This document shows, piece after piece, positions 40,082 through 50,151 of a stretch of 64,000 bases of DNA; the stretch's first letter is position 1; each line of letters starts with the position of its first letter. Position numbers and translations under genes: made by a program. Where the stretch lies: assembly GCF_042652925.1 (NCBI RefSeq), contig NZ_JBHSHC010000132.1:14865-78864 (forward strand), given 5' to 3'. Source of the DNA: Effusibacillus consociatus (GTDB lineage Bacteria; Bacillota; Bacilli; Tumebacillales; Effusibacillaceae). Under the pieces are notes generated by a model. That model had not been told where the DNA came from. It did no database searches and saw nothing but the letters and a program-made list of their open reading frames with translations.

Positions 40082-40333
40082 TTATCCGAGATTTTTTAGC
40101 AGTAAGGATGCACTCAAGTACTGCAAGAAAAACTGGCCGATGAGAAAACCGAGTCCGATCGCTAGCAGCAGGCGCAGCATGCGGGCCGGTCCTCCACGGT
40201 GATCCCGCAAGAACAGATCCCATTTTACGCTGCCCAAAGCATACCATGCAATGGCGATCGTCATCAGATAGACAAGCAGTTGAAGCAGACCATATAATCC
40301 GGCGGTTACTGGCAGTGATAAACTCGGGAACAT
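40082..40333 (-). CDS. ywzB: DUF1146 membrane protein
   Basis: 83 residues with two transmembrane helices; the central WDLFLRDHRGGPARMLRLLL matches DUF1146. In B. subtilis ywzB follows the atp operon directly. Here it is the last gene of the nuo operon, 10 bases after nuoN. Function unknown. Confidence 0.85.
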   Translation of the reverse strand: MFPSLSLPVTAGLYGLLQLLVYLMTIAIAWYALGSVKWDLFLRDHRGGPARMLRLLLAIGLGFLIGQFFLQYLSASLLLKNLG

Positions 40334-40343
40334 ATCGATCCCC

Positions 40344-41855
40344 TTACGCCGGTCCCGGGCCGAACCACTTCAGAACGCTTAGGACGTCCAGGAACAGGTT
40401 GGGTGCTACACCAAGTCCGACAGTGGCAAGCAGTGCAATTCCGATTACAACAGACAAACTCATTGGTGTCTGCAAGCGCGGCTCAACGCCATCCGTTTCT
40501 TTGCTGAAGATCAAACGAATCAGCCCGAAGTAGTAATAGAACGAAATCACAGAGGCCGCAAACATGATCCCTGCAAGCCAGAAAGATTGGGTATGGATTG
40601 CTCCGAGAATGATGATAAACTTCCCGAAGAACCCAGCCGTAATCGGCATCCCCGCCATTGATAACAGGAACACGGACATCGCAACTGCCAGGTACGGCGA
40701 ACGCTGATACAAACCGCGGAAAGACTCAATGCTTTCCGAAGCCGCATCACGCGTTACATAAGCAATGACAGCGAATGCTCCCATAGTCATCAACACGTAT
40801 ACGCCAAGATAGAAGACCAGTTCCGTCAACGACTGGAGCAACGTCACCGAACCTTGCGGCTTTCCCAAGACAGCAATCGGAACCAACAGGTAACCGGCTT
40901 GGGCAATACTTGAATAGGCCATTAATCGCTTAACGTTCTTTTGCGAAAGAGCCGCCACATTCCCGATCACCATTGTCAAGATCGCAAGTACCACGAGAAT
41001 CAGATACCACTCCGCGATATAATTGGAGTACAGGAACAGGAATACCCGCAAGAGCATCGCAAATCCGGCCGCCTTGGATACTGCCGAAAGAAATGCGGTA
41101 ATCGGTGTCGGAGCCCCTTCATAAGTGTCAGGTGTCCACATGTGAAAGGGAACCATCGAAATCTTGATTCCGAAACCGGCAAGCATCATCACGAGCGACA
41201 GAAGGAACAGGAATTTAAAATCTGCCCAGAGCGCACTGATCGGTTCCATCGCCATCGCGATGTTGGTGGTTCCCGTCAACCCGTAAATGAAAGACATCCC
41301 GTACAGAGTCAGCGCTGTCCCGACTGCTCCGATGACCAGATATTTCATTGCACCCTCGGCCGATTTTGCATAATTTCTCCGCATACCGACCAGCACGTAG
41401 GACGCAATGGACAGCAGTTCCAGTCCTACAAAAATCGTGATGAGATCTAGCGCTGAGGCCATTACCATCGCACCCACGGTTGCAAACAACAGGAGATATG
41501 TGTATTCCCCTTTCGGCATGTGCACGTGACGCAGATAGTCGATCGACATCACCAGGGTCAGCGCCGATCCCAACAAGAAAATCAGTTTAAAAATATTGCC
41601 GTAATCATCCATGATATACAGGTAGTTCGACAGATGTTCCAGTTGTGCAGCCGTGTGAAGCTTCACCATGTTGGAAATAACCAAACCGCCCGCAAGCAAC
41701 AAGGACAGAAGCCCCAGCCAGGGAATGATCTTCTTCTGCTCTTTGTTGAGGAATAATTCGAGCGTCAACAGTGCAAATCCCGCAATGACGAGGAGAACTT
41801 CCGGCCCCATGACGCTCCATACACCGGTCAAAAAATCTTTACCCATCTGTGGCAT
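40344..41855 (-). CDS. nuoN: NADH-quinone oxidoreductase subunit N
   Basis: 503 residues, about 14 transmembrane helices, Mrp-antiporter type. The proton-channel lysine region is KAAGFAMLLRVFLFL and the N-terminal Glu region VGLELLSIASYVLVG. One of three proton-pumping membrane subunits of complex I. It begins 3 bases after the nuoM stop. Confidence 0.95.
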   Translation of the reverse strand: MPQMGKDFLTGVWSVMGPEVLLVIAGFALLTLELFLNKEQKKIIPWLGLLSLLLAGGLVISNMVKLHTAAQLEHLSNYLYIMDDYGNIFKLIFLLGSALTLVMSIDYLRHVHMPKGEYTYLLLFATVGAMVMASALDLITIFVGLELLSIASYVLVGMRRNYAKSAEGAMKYLVIGAVGTALTLYGMSFIYGLTGTTNIAMAMEPISALWADFKFLFLLSLVMMLAGFGIKISMVPFHMWTPDTYEGAPTPITAFLSAVSKAAGFAMLLRVFLFLYSNYIAEWYLILVVLAILTMVIGNVAALSQKNVKRLMAYSSIAQAGYLLVPIAVLGKPQGSVTLLQSLTELVFYLGVYVLMTMGAFAVIAYVTRDAASESIESFRGLYQRSPYLAVAMSVFLLSMAGMPITAGFFGKFIIILGAIHTQSFWLAGIMFAASVISFYYYFGLIRLIFSKETDGVEPRLQTPMSLSVVIGIALLATVGLGVAPNLFLDVLSVLKWFGPGPA

Positions 41856-41858
41856 CGT

Positions 41859-43391
41859 CTATCCTCCTATCTTCCCGACTAACTGAGTCAATGTGGGATT
41901 GATCAGGTCGCCTAAAACGGCCGGATAGACACCGATCAAAATCACAAACGCCAAAAGCACCACCATCGGTACATATTCGGCGGGTCTTGCATCATGACTC
42001 CCCTCAAGCGCGACCCCTTGCGGCCCAAACGTTGTCCGCTGGATAGCCCACAACAGATAGACAGCCGCCAAGATGATACCGGAAGTGCCGAGCGCTGAAA
42101 GGATCGGGAACTTCTGGAAGGCTCCCATGAAGGAAACGATCTCTGAAACGAAGCCGCTCATCCCGGGCAGACCGAGAGAACCCAGTGCCCCAATCAGGAG
42201 GAACCCCGACAAAATCGGCATCTGCTTGGAGATTCCACCCATTGCATCGATGTAGGTGGTACGGGTGCGTTCCTGAATAGCTCCTACCAGGAAGAACAAC
42301 AAAGCAGACAGGAGTCCGGACGAGATTGTCATAAAGACCGCACCTTGAAGTCCTTCGTTGGTGCCGGAGGCAACCCCCAGCAGAACAATCCCCATATGCG
42401 AGATTGTTGAGAAGGCGAGCAGTCGTCTCCAGTCTTTTTGCACCATTGCGACTAATGCACCGTATACGATGTTAATAACACCGATCACCGCAATGGCAGT
42501 TCCAAAATAGGAGATCATATCCGGCAGAGCCCCCACCCCGATACGGAACAATACATACGCGCCGACCTTCATCAGAACGCCTCCAACGATCATGGAGACC
42601 GCCGGCGTCGCTTGTTCATGAGTATCCGGCATCCACGTATGGAACGGGAAGAAAGCTTCCTCAATCAGAATCGCAAGGAACAAGACGATGAAAATCCACT
42701 GACGATAGTCAATCGGTATAATATCCCCGGCTTTCTTAAACACGTCGGCTATTTGAATCATATCGAAACTTAGGTGCCCGCCGATATTCCCGGGCTGCAA
42801 GCTCGCATAGCCTGCAAAATACGCGAGGGCGATAAATGATACGAGTATCCCTACTGACGCCAAGCCGCGATACAGCAAGAATTTTGTTGCGATTTCCTTC
42901 TTTTTCTCCCCGCCCCAGATTCCGATCAGGAAATACATTGGAATCAACGTAAGTTCAAGGAACAAGAAGAACAGGAACAGGTCTAACGCTGTAAACACTC
43001 CGAATAAACCGGTAATCAGCAGCAAGAACCAAATAAAGTATTCTTTGGTTCGATACGCCACCCGCCATGACGCAAGAACAGACAGCACACTCACAATTGC
43101 TGTCAGGAGAACGAACGGGAGAGATAAGCCGTCCACTCCAAGATCAAAGCCGATTCGCAGCGGCCCCTGTTCGAACGCAAATGGCACCTCAATCCAGTCA
43201 TGTTTGACTTGATATTGCATGCCGGAAGTTGTATCGAAGCCCGCATACATTATGACTGCCCCGACCAACGGAAGCAGGGTAGCCAATAAAGCGACCGCTT
43301 TAATCTGTGACTTCGCCTCACGCGGTACGAAGAGGACGATCAGCGCGCCCAAAAGCGGCAGGAGTGGTATCGCAATCAAAATGCTGTTCAT
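41859..43391 (-). CDS. nuoM: NADH-quinone oxidoreductase subunit M
   Basis: 510 residues, 14 helices. The conserved Glu of helix 5 is in FFLFLELTLIPMYFLIGIWG, and FPFHTWMPDTHEQATPAVSM marks the antiporter fold. Proton-pumping subunit of complex I. The start overlaps the nuoL stop by one base. Confidence 0.96.
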   Translation of the reverse strand: MNSILIAIPLLPLLGALIVLFVPREAKSQIKAVALLATLLPLVGAVIMYAGFDTTSGMQYQVKHDWIEVPFAFEQGPLRIGFDLGVDGLSLPFVLLTAIVSVLSVLASWRVAYRTKEYFIWFLLLITGLFGVFTALDLFLFFLFLELTLIPMYFLIGIWGGEKKKEIATKFLLYRGLASVGILVSFIALAYFAGYASLQPGNIGGHLSFDMIQIADVFKKAGDIIPIDYRQWIFIVLFLAILIEEAFFPFHTWMPDTHEQATPAVSMIVGGVLMKVGAYVLFRIGVGALPDMISYFGTAIAVIGVINIVYGALVAMVQKDWRRLLAFSTISHMGIVLLGVASGTNEGLQGAVFMTISSGLLSALLFFLVGAIQERTRTTYIDAMGGISKQMPILSGFLLIGALGSLGLPGMSGFVSEIVSFMGAFQKFPILSALGTSGIILAAVYLLWAIQRTTFGPQGVALEGSHDARPAEYVPMVVLLAFVILIGVYPAVLGDLINPTLTQLVGKIGG

Positions 43392-45295
43392 CAGATTGCA
43401 CCTCCCAAATACAAACTAACCGCAACCAGAGCGAGTACTCCGATCGATGTCAGCAATCCGTAAGTTTGAATCTGACCGTTCTGTCCGTACTTGAGTCCGA
43501 GAGAAGACGCATAAGTCGTATGGCCCACCAGTTCCACCAACCCGTCCACGATCCAACGGTCAATAAAGTTCAAAATCTTTCCGATCCAAACAAAAGGAGT
43601 CACGATGATCACATGATAGATCTCATCGATAAAAAACTTTCGGAAAGAGAGCGTATACAACGGACCACTCGCACGGGCAACTTGCCCGGCATCGACAGTT
43701 CGCTTGCCGTACATCAGATATGCCAGGAAAATTCCTGCTGCTCCAACCAACACGGAAACAACTGCTGTCGTGAATTCAAACGGATAATGTGCACCGAGCG
43801 CCCGTTGGCCCTGCAGGAAGTGTTCAAACGGACTTCCAAGGAAAGGTGCATTTGCAAATCCGATCACTGCCGACATAATCGCCAGCAACACGAGCGGGAT
43901 GGTCATCACCGGACCGCTCTCATGAGGGTGAACCGATGGATCTCCACGGTACTCCCCGGTAAATGTAAGGAAGAACACCCGAAAAATGTAGAAGGCGGTA
44001 AAGAACGCCGCAGCTGTTGCAAGGATAGCCAGGAAGGTATTCCCGCTTGCAAAAGCGGCGGTCAGAATCTCATCCTTCGACCAGAAACCTGCGAAAGGAG
44101 GAATACCTGAAAGAGCCAGGGCTCCGAACAGGAATGTCCACGTGGTAACCGGCATCTTCTTCCACAGGCCGCCCATTTCCCGAATATCCTGCGTATGTAC
44201 CGCATGGATTACAGAACCTGCAGCGAGGAACAGCAGGGCTTTAAAGAATGCATGTGTCATCAGGTGGAAGACCGAAGCTACATACGCGCTTACCCCTAAT
44301 GCGAGCATCATGTACCCAAGCTGCGAGATGGTGGAGTACGCAATCACACGCTTAATGTCATTTTGTGTTAAACCGATAGCGGCAGCAAAAATCGCTGTGA
44401 ATCCGCCGATTCCAGCCACAACCATCAATGCGGTCGGCGATGCTTCAAACAACGGGAATGTGCGAGCTACCAAGTACACCCCTGCAGCTACCATCGTCGC
44501 CGCATGAATCAATGCGGATACCGGAGTCGGACCTTCCATCGCATCCGGCAACCAGACATGAAGCGGGAACTGGGCCGATTTTCCGACTGCGCCGATGAAG
44601 ATCAGAATCGCAATTAATGTGAAGAGCGTCATCGGATCTAATCCAAATGCGGTTCCAATCGTTGCTGCCTGACCACCCGCCGCTTTCACAAATTCAAAAA
44701 TCGCTTGGTATTCAAAGCTTCCTGTTGCAAGATACAGGAGAATAATCCCGATAAACAATCCGACGTCCCCAATCCTGGTAACAACGAAGGATTTCTTCGC
44801 TGCCGCGGCAGCTTCCGGCTTGAAATACCAGAATCCGACCAGGAGGTAGGAACAAAGACCGACCAACTCCCAGAAAATATACAGCTGAAGGAGGTTGGGA
44901 GAAATCACCAGTCCAAGCATCGAGAAAATAAACAGACTCAAATATTGATAGAACACGGAAAATCGGGAATCCCCGTGCATGTACCCTTTTGAGAAAAGGA
45001 GCACCAGCGTACTGACAAAACTGACCACAACGAGCATGATGGCGTTCAACTGCGTCACTTCAAAGCCCACAGTTAACTGAGTGTCACCCAGAGTCAGCCA
45101 ACGGAAGCTGTAAGCTCCTTTAAAACCGTTTGCCACGACATCCCCCATCGCCAGCAATGACACTACAAATGAAGCTACCGCGGCGGCAACCCCGATTGCA
45201 GCAACCACGCCCTCTTGTGCACGTCTACCCAGAATTAACAGCAAGAGGTAGGCTACAAACGGAAAGAAGGGGACGAGCCATGCATAAGCTACCAT
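43391..45295 (-). CDS. nuoL: NADH-quinone oxidoreductase subunit L
   Basis: 634 residues, about 16 helices, the distal antiporter-like subunit with its long C-terminal lateral helix. Typical segments are FWELVGLCSYLLVGFWYFKP and FPLHVWLPDAMEGPTPVSAL-IHAATMVAAGVYLVAR. A GTG at 45310 is in frame, but the ATG at 45295 with AGGTGA before it is preferred. Confidence 0.95.
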   Translation of the reverse strand: MVAYAWLVPFFPFVAYLLLLILGRRAQEGVVAAIGVAAAVASFVVSLLAMGDVVANGFKGAYSFRWLTLGDTQLTVGFEVTQLNAIMLVVVSFVSTLVLLFSKGYMHGDSRFSVFYQYLSLFIFSMLGLVISPNLLQLYIFWELVGLCSYLLVGFWYFKPEAAAAAKKSFVVTRIGDVGLFIGIILLYLATGSFEYQAIFEFVKAAGGQAATIGTAFGLDPMTLFTLIAILIFIGAVGKSAQFPLHVWLPDAMEGPTPVSALIHAATMVAAGVYLVARTFPLFEASPTALMVVAGIGGFTAIFAAAIGLTQNDIKRVIAYSTISQLGYMMLALGVSAYVASVFHLMTHAFFKALLFLAAGSVIHAVHTQDIREMGGLWKKMPVTTWTFLFGALALSGIPPFAGFWSKDEILTAAFASGNTFLAILATAAAFFTAFYIFRVFFLTFTGEYRGDPSVHPHESGPVMTIPLVLLAIMSAVIGFANAPFLGSPFEHFLQGQRALGAHYPFEFTTAVVSVLVGAAGIFLAYLMYGKRTVDAGQVARASGPLYTLSFRKFFIDEIYHVIIVTPFVWIGKILNFIDRWIVDGLVELVGHTTYASSLGLKYGQNGQIQTYGLLTSIGVLALVAVSLYLGGAI

Positions 45296-45303
45296 ACTAT
45301 CAC

Positions 45304-45618
45304 CTACCACTTGGTTAAGTTCATATCTTTGACGTCGCTCGAATTACGGTTCCGGTACAAAGAAATCAATACAGCGAGACCTACCGCCACTTCGCAGGCT
45401 GCAATCACCATCGCAAACAAAGCGAATACTTGACCGCTGATATTCGGAGCCATCCCCATGCGAGAAAATGCCACCAGGTTAATATTGGCCGCGTTCAGCA
45501 TCAACTCGATTGAGACCAACACAATGATGATGTTCCGTTTCCAAAGTACTCCGAACAAACCGAGGCAGAAAAGCACCGCCGCCAGCAGAAGGTATCTTAC
45601 AATGGTCGGTTCCATCAT
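45304..45618 (-). CDS. nuoK: NADH-quinone oxidoreductase subunit K
   Basis: 104 residues, three helices, with the two conserved membrane glutamates (VSIELMLNAANINLVAFSR and IAACEVAVGLAVLISLYR). Part of the E-channel of complex I. It overlaps nuoJ by 4 bases. Confidence 0.95.
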   Translation of the reverse strand: MMEPTIVRYLLLAAVLFCLGLFGVLWKRNIIIVLVSIELMLNAANINLVAFSRMGMAPNISGQVFALFAMVIAACEVAVGLAVLISLYRNRNSSDVKDMNLTKW

Positions 45619-46148
45619 TCTTCCTCCTTCCGGGCCAGGATGACCGCGCCCACCAGGGCAACAATCAATACAACAGAGACCAATTCAAATGGAATGGTAT
45701 AGGCACTGTATATGGCCTGCCCTACCGCTCTCACCGAGTTGTCACCCCATGGCGGAGTCGGGTCTTTTGGCGATAATTGCTCCCACTTGGACCAGTCTAT
45801 CGTGTTAAAGCCCCAGTAGAGCAATCCTAATAGTCCACCTGCCGCCACTACAGCAGTTACAGTGTGAGTATTAACCGGCGTTTGTTCTTGTGAGCCGTGA
45901 TTCGTCAGCATAATGGCGAACAGCATAAGAATCGTGATTGCACCAGCGTAGATCAAAATCTGAGCGAATCCTGCAAAATCTGCATCCAGCAGAATGTAAA
46001 TGGCTGCAACACCGATGAACACGCCCCCGATCAAAAGCGCCATGTAGATCACCTTCCGTGCAAACAACATGGCGACCGCCGATCCAATCACAAGCAGACT
46101 AATAAGAATGAAGGCGATCATTTGACCTGTAAAAACAGGTAAAGCCAT
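45615..46148 (-). CDS. nuoJ: NADH-quinone oxidoreductase subunit J
   Basis: 177 residues, five helices; FAQILIYAGAITILMLFAIM is the signature of helix 3 with its pi-bulge. Part of the proton-translocating membrane arm. The start overlaps the nuoI stop by one base. Confidence 0.94.
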   Translation of the reverse strand: MALPVFTGQMIAFILISLLVIGSAVAMLFARKVIYMALLIGGVFIGVAAIYILLDADFAGFAQILIYAGAITILMLFAIMLTNHGSQEQTPVNTHTVTAVVAAGGLLGLLYWGFNTIDWSKWEQLSPKDPTPPWGDNSVRAVGQAIYSAYTIPFELVSVVLIVALVGAVILARKEEE

Positions 46149-46768
46149 CAGTTGTCACCCTCTTTCCCTGCACCCTCCGGCTTTGCGGGAGCTTCCGCGT
46201 TCACTGGTGCAGCTGCGGCCTTGACCGGTTCAGCTTCCGCCTTCACTTGTCCAGCATCCGCCGCTGCCGGTGCAGCAGCCGGTTTTACCGGTGCCCCTTC
46301 CGGTTTCGCTGCAGCTGCAGCAGCCTTTGCCGGTTTTGGTGTTTCTTTCACAGGCGGTGTATAACCGGTCCGCTCATCATGTTGACGACCGTTTTCGGCC
46401 AGCCATTCAATGTTTTTATAAAGAGCGTCCCGACTGTATTCGGCCAATTCAAATGTATCACTCATTTGAATGGCTTCTGTCGGGCAGACCTCCGTGCAGA
46501 GGTCACACAAGATGCAAATCTCAAAATTGATATCATACGTCTCAATGTGCAGCTTCTTGTCTTCACCCCGGCTGCCGGATAGAGAAATACAGCTGGTCGG
46601 ACAAATCCGTGCACACTGATTGCACACGATGCACAGTTCCGGATAGAACTTGTGGACACCCCGGAATCGATCCGGCCATTCCGGCTTAACTTCAGGATAC
46701 ATAAGGGTGTATTTTTTCTTCGGTATTTGGCTGACCGTAACACTAAGTCCTTTTAGCAATCCAAACAT
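46148..46768 (-). CDS. nuoI: NADH-quinone oxidoreductase subunit I with Ala/Pro-rich tail
   Basis: 206 residues. Two 4Fe-4S motifs (CIVCNQCARICP and CILCDLCTEVCP) bind clusters N6a and N6b, which pass electrons toward N2 and quinone. After about residue 130 a low-complexity tail rich in Ala, Pro, Lys and Glu (KPAKAAAAAAKPEGAPVKPA) extends the protein by about 70 residues. This is unusual for NuoI and similar in kind to the NuoC N-terminus here. Confidence 0.94.
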   Translation of the reverse strand: MFGLLKGLSVTVSQIPKKKYTLMYPEVKPEWPDRFRGVHKFYPELCIVCNQCARICPTSCISLSGSRGEDKKLHIETYDINFEICILCDLCTEVCPTEAIQMSDTFELAEYSRDALYKNIEWLAENGRQHDERTGYTPPVKETPKPAKAAAAAAKPEGAPVKPAAAPAAADAGQVKAEAEPVKAAAAPVNAEAPAKPEGAGKEGDN

Positions 46769-46779
46769 CGTATCACCCC

Positions 46780-47775
46780 TTATGCCACCGCGAGCTTGAA
46801 GATCGCAGTGAGGATAATGTTGAGCAGCGACAACGGAATTAACACTTTCCAGCTGAAACTCATCAACTGGTCATTTCGCACTCGCGGGAATGTCGCACGG
46901 AGCCAGAACATCAAGAAAATAAACGCTCCCGCTTTAATCGCATACCACAACCAGCCCGGCAATAACGGACCTGACCATCCTCCGAAAAAGAGGGCAGCCG
47001 CAAGTCCCGCCATCGCAACGATATATACATACTCCGCCAGCATATAAAAAGCGAAGCGGAAACCGGAGTACTCCGTGAAGTAACCCGACACAAGTTCGGA
47101 TTCGGCTTCCGGCAAATCGAACGGTGTCCGATTCAGCTCGGCCGTCGCAGAAATGATAAATACCACAAACCCAAGCAGCTGTGGAACTACAAACCACACA
47201 TATGGAAAAGCTTCTTGTGCTTTGACGATTTCCACGATGTTCATTGAACCGGCCATCAGGATCACGCCGAGCATCGACATCGCAAGCGGAATCTCATAGG
47301 AAATCATCTGGGCCGCAGAGCGCAGTCCGCCTATGATCGAATATTTGTTGTTCGATGCCCATCCGCCCAAGACAATCCCGATGATCGAAATTGCAGAAAG
47401 AGCGATATAGTAAAGAATTCCAACGTTCAATTCCGCTGTAAACAAGTGAGTGGCTGTATAAGGGATCACCGCAAGCACCATAAAAGCTGGTACATAGGTA
47501 ATCATAGGCGCCACAAGGAACATGAGACGATCCGCTTTGGCAGGAACGATATCTTCTTTCACCAAAAGCTTCAAGATATCGGCAAAAGATTGAAACAACC
47601 CGAACGGACCCACCCGGTTCGGTCCGATACGCCCCTGCATCCAACCAATGATTTTTCGTTCAAAATAGATGGCATAGGTAACTACACCCAGCACAACTCC
47701 AAGAACAAGCACCGCACCTGCTATCATCACTAAAGCAGTAGTCGGCGAAAAAGGTTGATTGATCCATTCGAACAT
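46780..47775 (-). CDS. nuoH: NADH-quinone oxidoreductase subunit H
   Basis: 331 residues, eight helices; GWMQGRIGPNRVGPFGLFQS and EYSGFRFAFYMLAEY line the quinone channel. It joins the hydrophilic and membrane arms of complex I. The start overlaps the nuoD stop (TAATG). Confidence 0.96.
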   Translation of the reverse strand: MFEWINQPFSPTTALVMIAGAVLVLGVVLGVVTYAIYFERKIIGWMQGRIGPNRVGPFGLFQSFADILKLLVKEDIVPAKADRLMFLVAPMITYVPAFMVLAVIPYTATHLFTAELNVGILYYIALSAISIIGIVLGGWASNNKYSIIGGLRSAAQMISYEIPLAMSMLGVILMAGSMNIVEIVKAQEAFPYVWFVVPQLLGFVVFIISATAELNRTPFDLPEAESELVSGYFTEYSGFRFAFYMLAEYVYIVAMAGLAAALFFGGWSGPLLPGWLWYAIKAGAFIFLMFWLRATFPRVRNDQLMSFSWKVLIPLSLLNIILTAIFKLAVA

Positions 47776-48878
47776 TATGCATCAACCTCCCCGAGAACGA
47801 TGTCGGTAGCTCCCAGAATGGCAATAAAGTTTGCCATGTTTTGACCCTTCAGGAGACTCGGCAGGATCTGCAGATTAGCAAAGGACGGACGGCGAATTTT
47901 TAACCGGTAGGGTTTGTCTTTTCCCTCTGACACGATGTACACGCCAAGTTCGCCCTTTGCCGCTTCTACACCCGCATAATACTCTCCTGCTGGCACACGG
48001 AGGATTTTTGGTACTTTCCCCATTACCGGCCCGTCCGGAATCTGCTCCAGTGCTTGTTCGACAATCTTCAAAGATTCTTCCATTTCTAACATGTGGCACA
48101 TGTAGCGATCGAAACAATCTCCATTTTGTCCTACCGGAATGTCAAAATCAAATCGGTCGTAGATTGAATACGGTTTGTTCTTTCTCAGATCCCATTTGAA
48201 ACCGGTACAACGCAGGTTAATACCTGACAACCCATGATTGATTGCGGTCTCGGCATCATAGATTCCGATCCCCCTCACCCGGCTAAGGAAGATTTCGTTG
48301 CCGGTCACAAGATCATGATACATTTTCAACTTTTCCTTAAAGTGCGGGATATAGTCTCGAAGGTTATCCAACCAGCCGTCAGGAGTATCCCATTTCACTC
48401 CGCCAACCCGCATGTAGTTGTATGTAAGGCGGGCTCCGCTAATTTCATTGAACATTTGCATGATTTGTTCCCGCTCTTGGAATGCGTAAAGGAAGGGACT
48501 CATGGCACCCAAATCCAGCAGGTAAGCCCCCAGGAACAATAAATGGGAAGCAATCCGGTTCATTTCACAAACAATGACACGCAGATATTCGGCCCGTTCC
48601 GGAACTTGAACACCCATTGCCTGTTCAACCGAATTCACAATCGCGTGGTTGTTCAACATTGCCGCAAGGTAGTCCAACCGGTCAAAATAGGGAATGATTT
48701 GCGTATACTGCAGATCTTCTGCCAGCTTCTCAGTTCCCCGGTGCAAATACCCAATCACGGGTGTTGCATCAGTGATCATTTCACCGTCGATCTTCACAAC
48801 AATTCGAAACACTCCGTGTGTACTTGGGTGTTGGGGACCAACGTTCAACAGCATTTCTTCTGTACGGATTTCAGCCAT
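47775..48878 (-). CDS. nuoD: NADH-quinone oxidoreductase subunit D
   Basis: 367 residues, the 49-kDa subunit homologue. The N-terminal loop NVGPQHPSTHGVFRIVV holds the quinone-site His. The C-terminus ends ILGATDIVLGEVDA. The ATG at 48878 with AAGGAG and GAGGGG upstream is chosen over an in-frame start at 48899 that overlaps nuoC. Confidence 0.96.
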   Translation of the reverse strand: MAEIRTEEMLLNVGPQHPSTHGVFRIVVKIDGEMITDATPVIGYLHRGTEKLAEDLQYTQIIPYFDRLDYLAAMLNNHAIVNSVEQAMGVQVPERAEYLRVIVCEMNRIASHLLFLGAYLLDLGAMSPFLYAFQEREQIMQMFNEISGARLTYNYMRVGGVKWDTPDGWLDNLRDYIPHFKEKLKMYHDLVTGNEIFLSRVRGIGIYDAETAINHGLSGINLRCTGFKWDLRKNKPYSIYDRFDFDIPVGQNGDCFDRYMCHMLEMEESLKIVEQALEQIPDGPVMGKVPKILRVPAGEYYAGVEAAKGELGVYIVSEGKDKPYRLKIRRPSFANLQILPSLLKGQNMANFIAILGATDIVLGEVDA

Positions 48879-48886
48879 GTTCCCCT

Positions 48887-49606
48887 CTACTCCTTCCACA
48901 CACTAAAGTCTTTACGTAACGGATAATCTTCATAATCTTCCGGCATCATAATTCTCCGCAAATCCGGGTGGTCAGTAAACTTTACCCCGAGCAGATCATA
49001 AATCTCACGTTCTTCCCAATTCACACCGTTGTAAATCGGAGTCAGAGAAGGAACTTCCGCATTTTCGCGCGGGGTGCGCGTCTTGACGGTGATAAAGTAA
49101 CCATGTTTCATCGAATAGAGATAAAGCACAACTTCTATATACCCTTTATCCGGATAATCCGTTCCCGCCATTACTTCCGGATAGTCAAACAACAATGAAT
49201 TATCGTAACGCAAGTATTCCACGACATTCCGCCAATACTCGCGTTTGATTACATAGGTGGGCTGGTATTTCGCCAGCAGCGATTCTTCCAATACTTCTTC
49301 ACCGAATTTGCCAACGATCTTGGCACGGAAATGTTCGAGCGTTCTCTCCGCTTCTTCTTTTTTCGGATCCGGTTTCTCCTCGACCGCTGGAGCGTCCGCC
49401 TTTGCAGGCTTTTCAACGACCGGTTTGGCAGCAGCTGGCGTGACGACCGGCGCGTCCGCTTTTGGAGCAGCTTTCTCCGCTGCCTGTTCAGGCGGCAGCT
49501 TTTCAGCCAGTTGATCCTCCGGTTTCGGTGATTCCTGTTTCTTGGGATCCGCTTTAACCGAAGTAGGCTGTTCTGTTTCCCCGTTCACTTTGTTCTCTTC
49601 CGTCAC
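48887..49606 (-). CDS. nuoC: NADH-quinone oxidoreductase subunit C with Ala/Lys/Pro N-extension
   Basis: 239 residues. The C-terminal 145 are a standard 30-kDa subunit ending in WEEREIYDLLGVKFTDHPDL-RRIMMPEDYEDYPLRKDF. The first 85 or so are low-complexity and rich in Ala, Lys, Pro, Glu and Val (AEKAAPKADAPVVTPAAAKP). It overlaps nuoB by 4 bases. The extension is odd for NuoC and may be a flexible tether. Confidence 0.94.
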   Translation of the reverse strand: MTEENKVNGETEQPTSVKADPKKQESPKPEDQLAEKLPPEQAAEKAAPKADAPVVTPAAAKPVVEKPAKADAPAVEEKPDPKKEEAERTLEHFRAKIVGKFGEEVLEESLLAKYQPTYVIKREYWRNVVEYLRYDNSLLFDYPEVMAGTDYPDKGYIEVVLYLYSMKHGYFITVKTRTPRENAEVPSLTPIYNGVNWEEREIYDLLGVKFTDHPDLRRIMMPEDYEDYPLRKDFSVWKE

Positions 49607-50151
49607 GTACGAGGCACCTTCTTTCCTTTAGCCTCCAGCCGGATTTTTTCCTGAAGTTTGTTGAGTCCGTAAATTAAGGCCGGCGGAGACGGAGGACATC
49701 CTGGAATATAGACATCAACCGGTATAAACTGGTCTACCCCTTTTACAACCGAATAGGAACGAACATACGGTCCACCCGCGGTAGCGCAGGAGCCCATTGC
49801 CACAACCCACTTGGGATCAGGCATCTGGTCATATAACCGTTTAATCAGAGGAGCCATCTTCTTTGTTACCGTACCGGACACAATAATGCAGTCAGATTGC
49901 CGAGGGGAAGCCCGGAAAATGATTCCGAAACGGTCAAGGTCATAATGAGATGCTCCCGTTCCCATCATCTCGATGGCGCAGCAAGCCAGTCCAAACGTCA
50001 AGGGCCATAAAGAATTGCTTCGCGCCCAAGCTTTGATTTGTTCCAAAGCTCCAACAAATACACCTGCTTGCTGAAGCTCCATCGATTCTTCCGGGGTAAA
50101 TCCTTCAAACTCCACGCGAGGTTGTTGACTGTACCCTTTGATTACGTCCAT
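49603..50151 (-). CDS. nuoB: NADH-quinone oxidoreductase subunit B
   Basis: 182 residues with the N2 cluster ligands: tandem cysteines in FGLACCAIEMM, then GSCATAGG and PGCPPSPPALIYG. It holds the terminal cluster next to the quinone site. A longer frame to 50262 exists, but the ATG at 50151, overlapping the nuoA end and preceded by GAAGGTG, is the natural start. Confidence 0.96.
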   Translation of the reverse strand: MDVIKGYSQQPRVEFEGFTPEESMELQQAGVFVGALEQIKAWARSNSLWPLTFGLACCAIEMMGTGASHYDLDRFGIIFRASPRQSDCIIVSGTVTKKMAPLIKRLYDQMPDPKWVVAMGSCATAGGPYVRSYSVVKGVDQFIPVDVYIPGCPPSPPALIYGLNKLQEKIRLEAKGKKVPRT

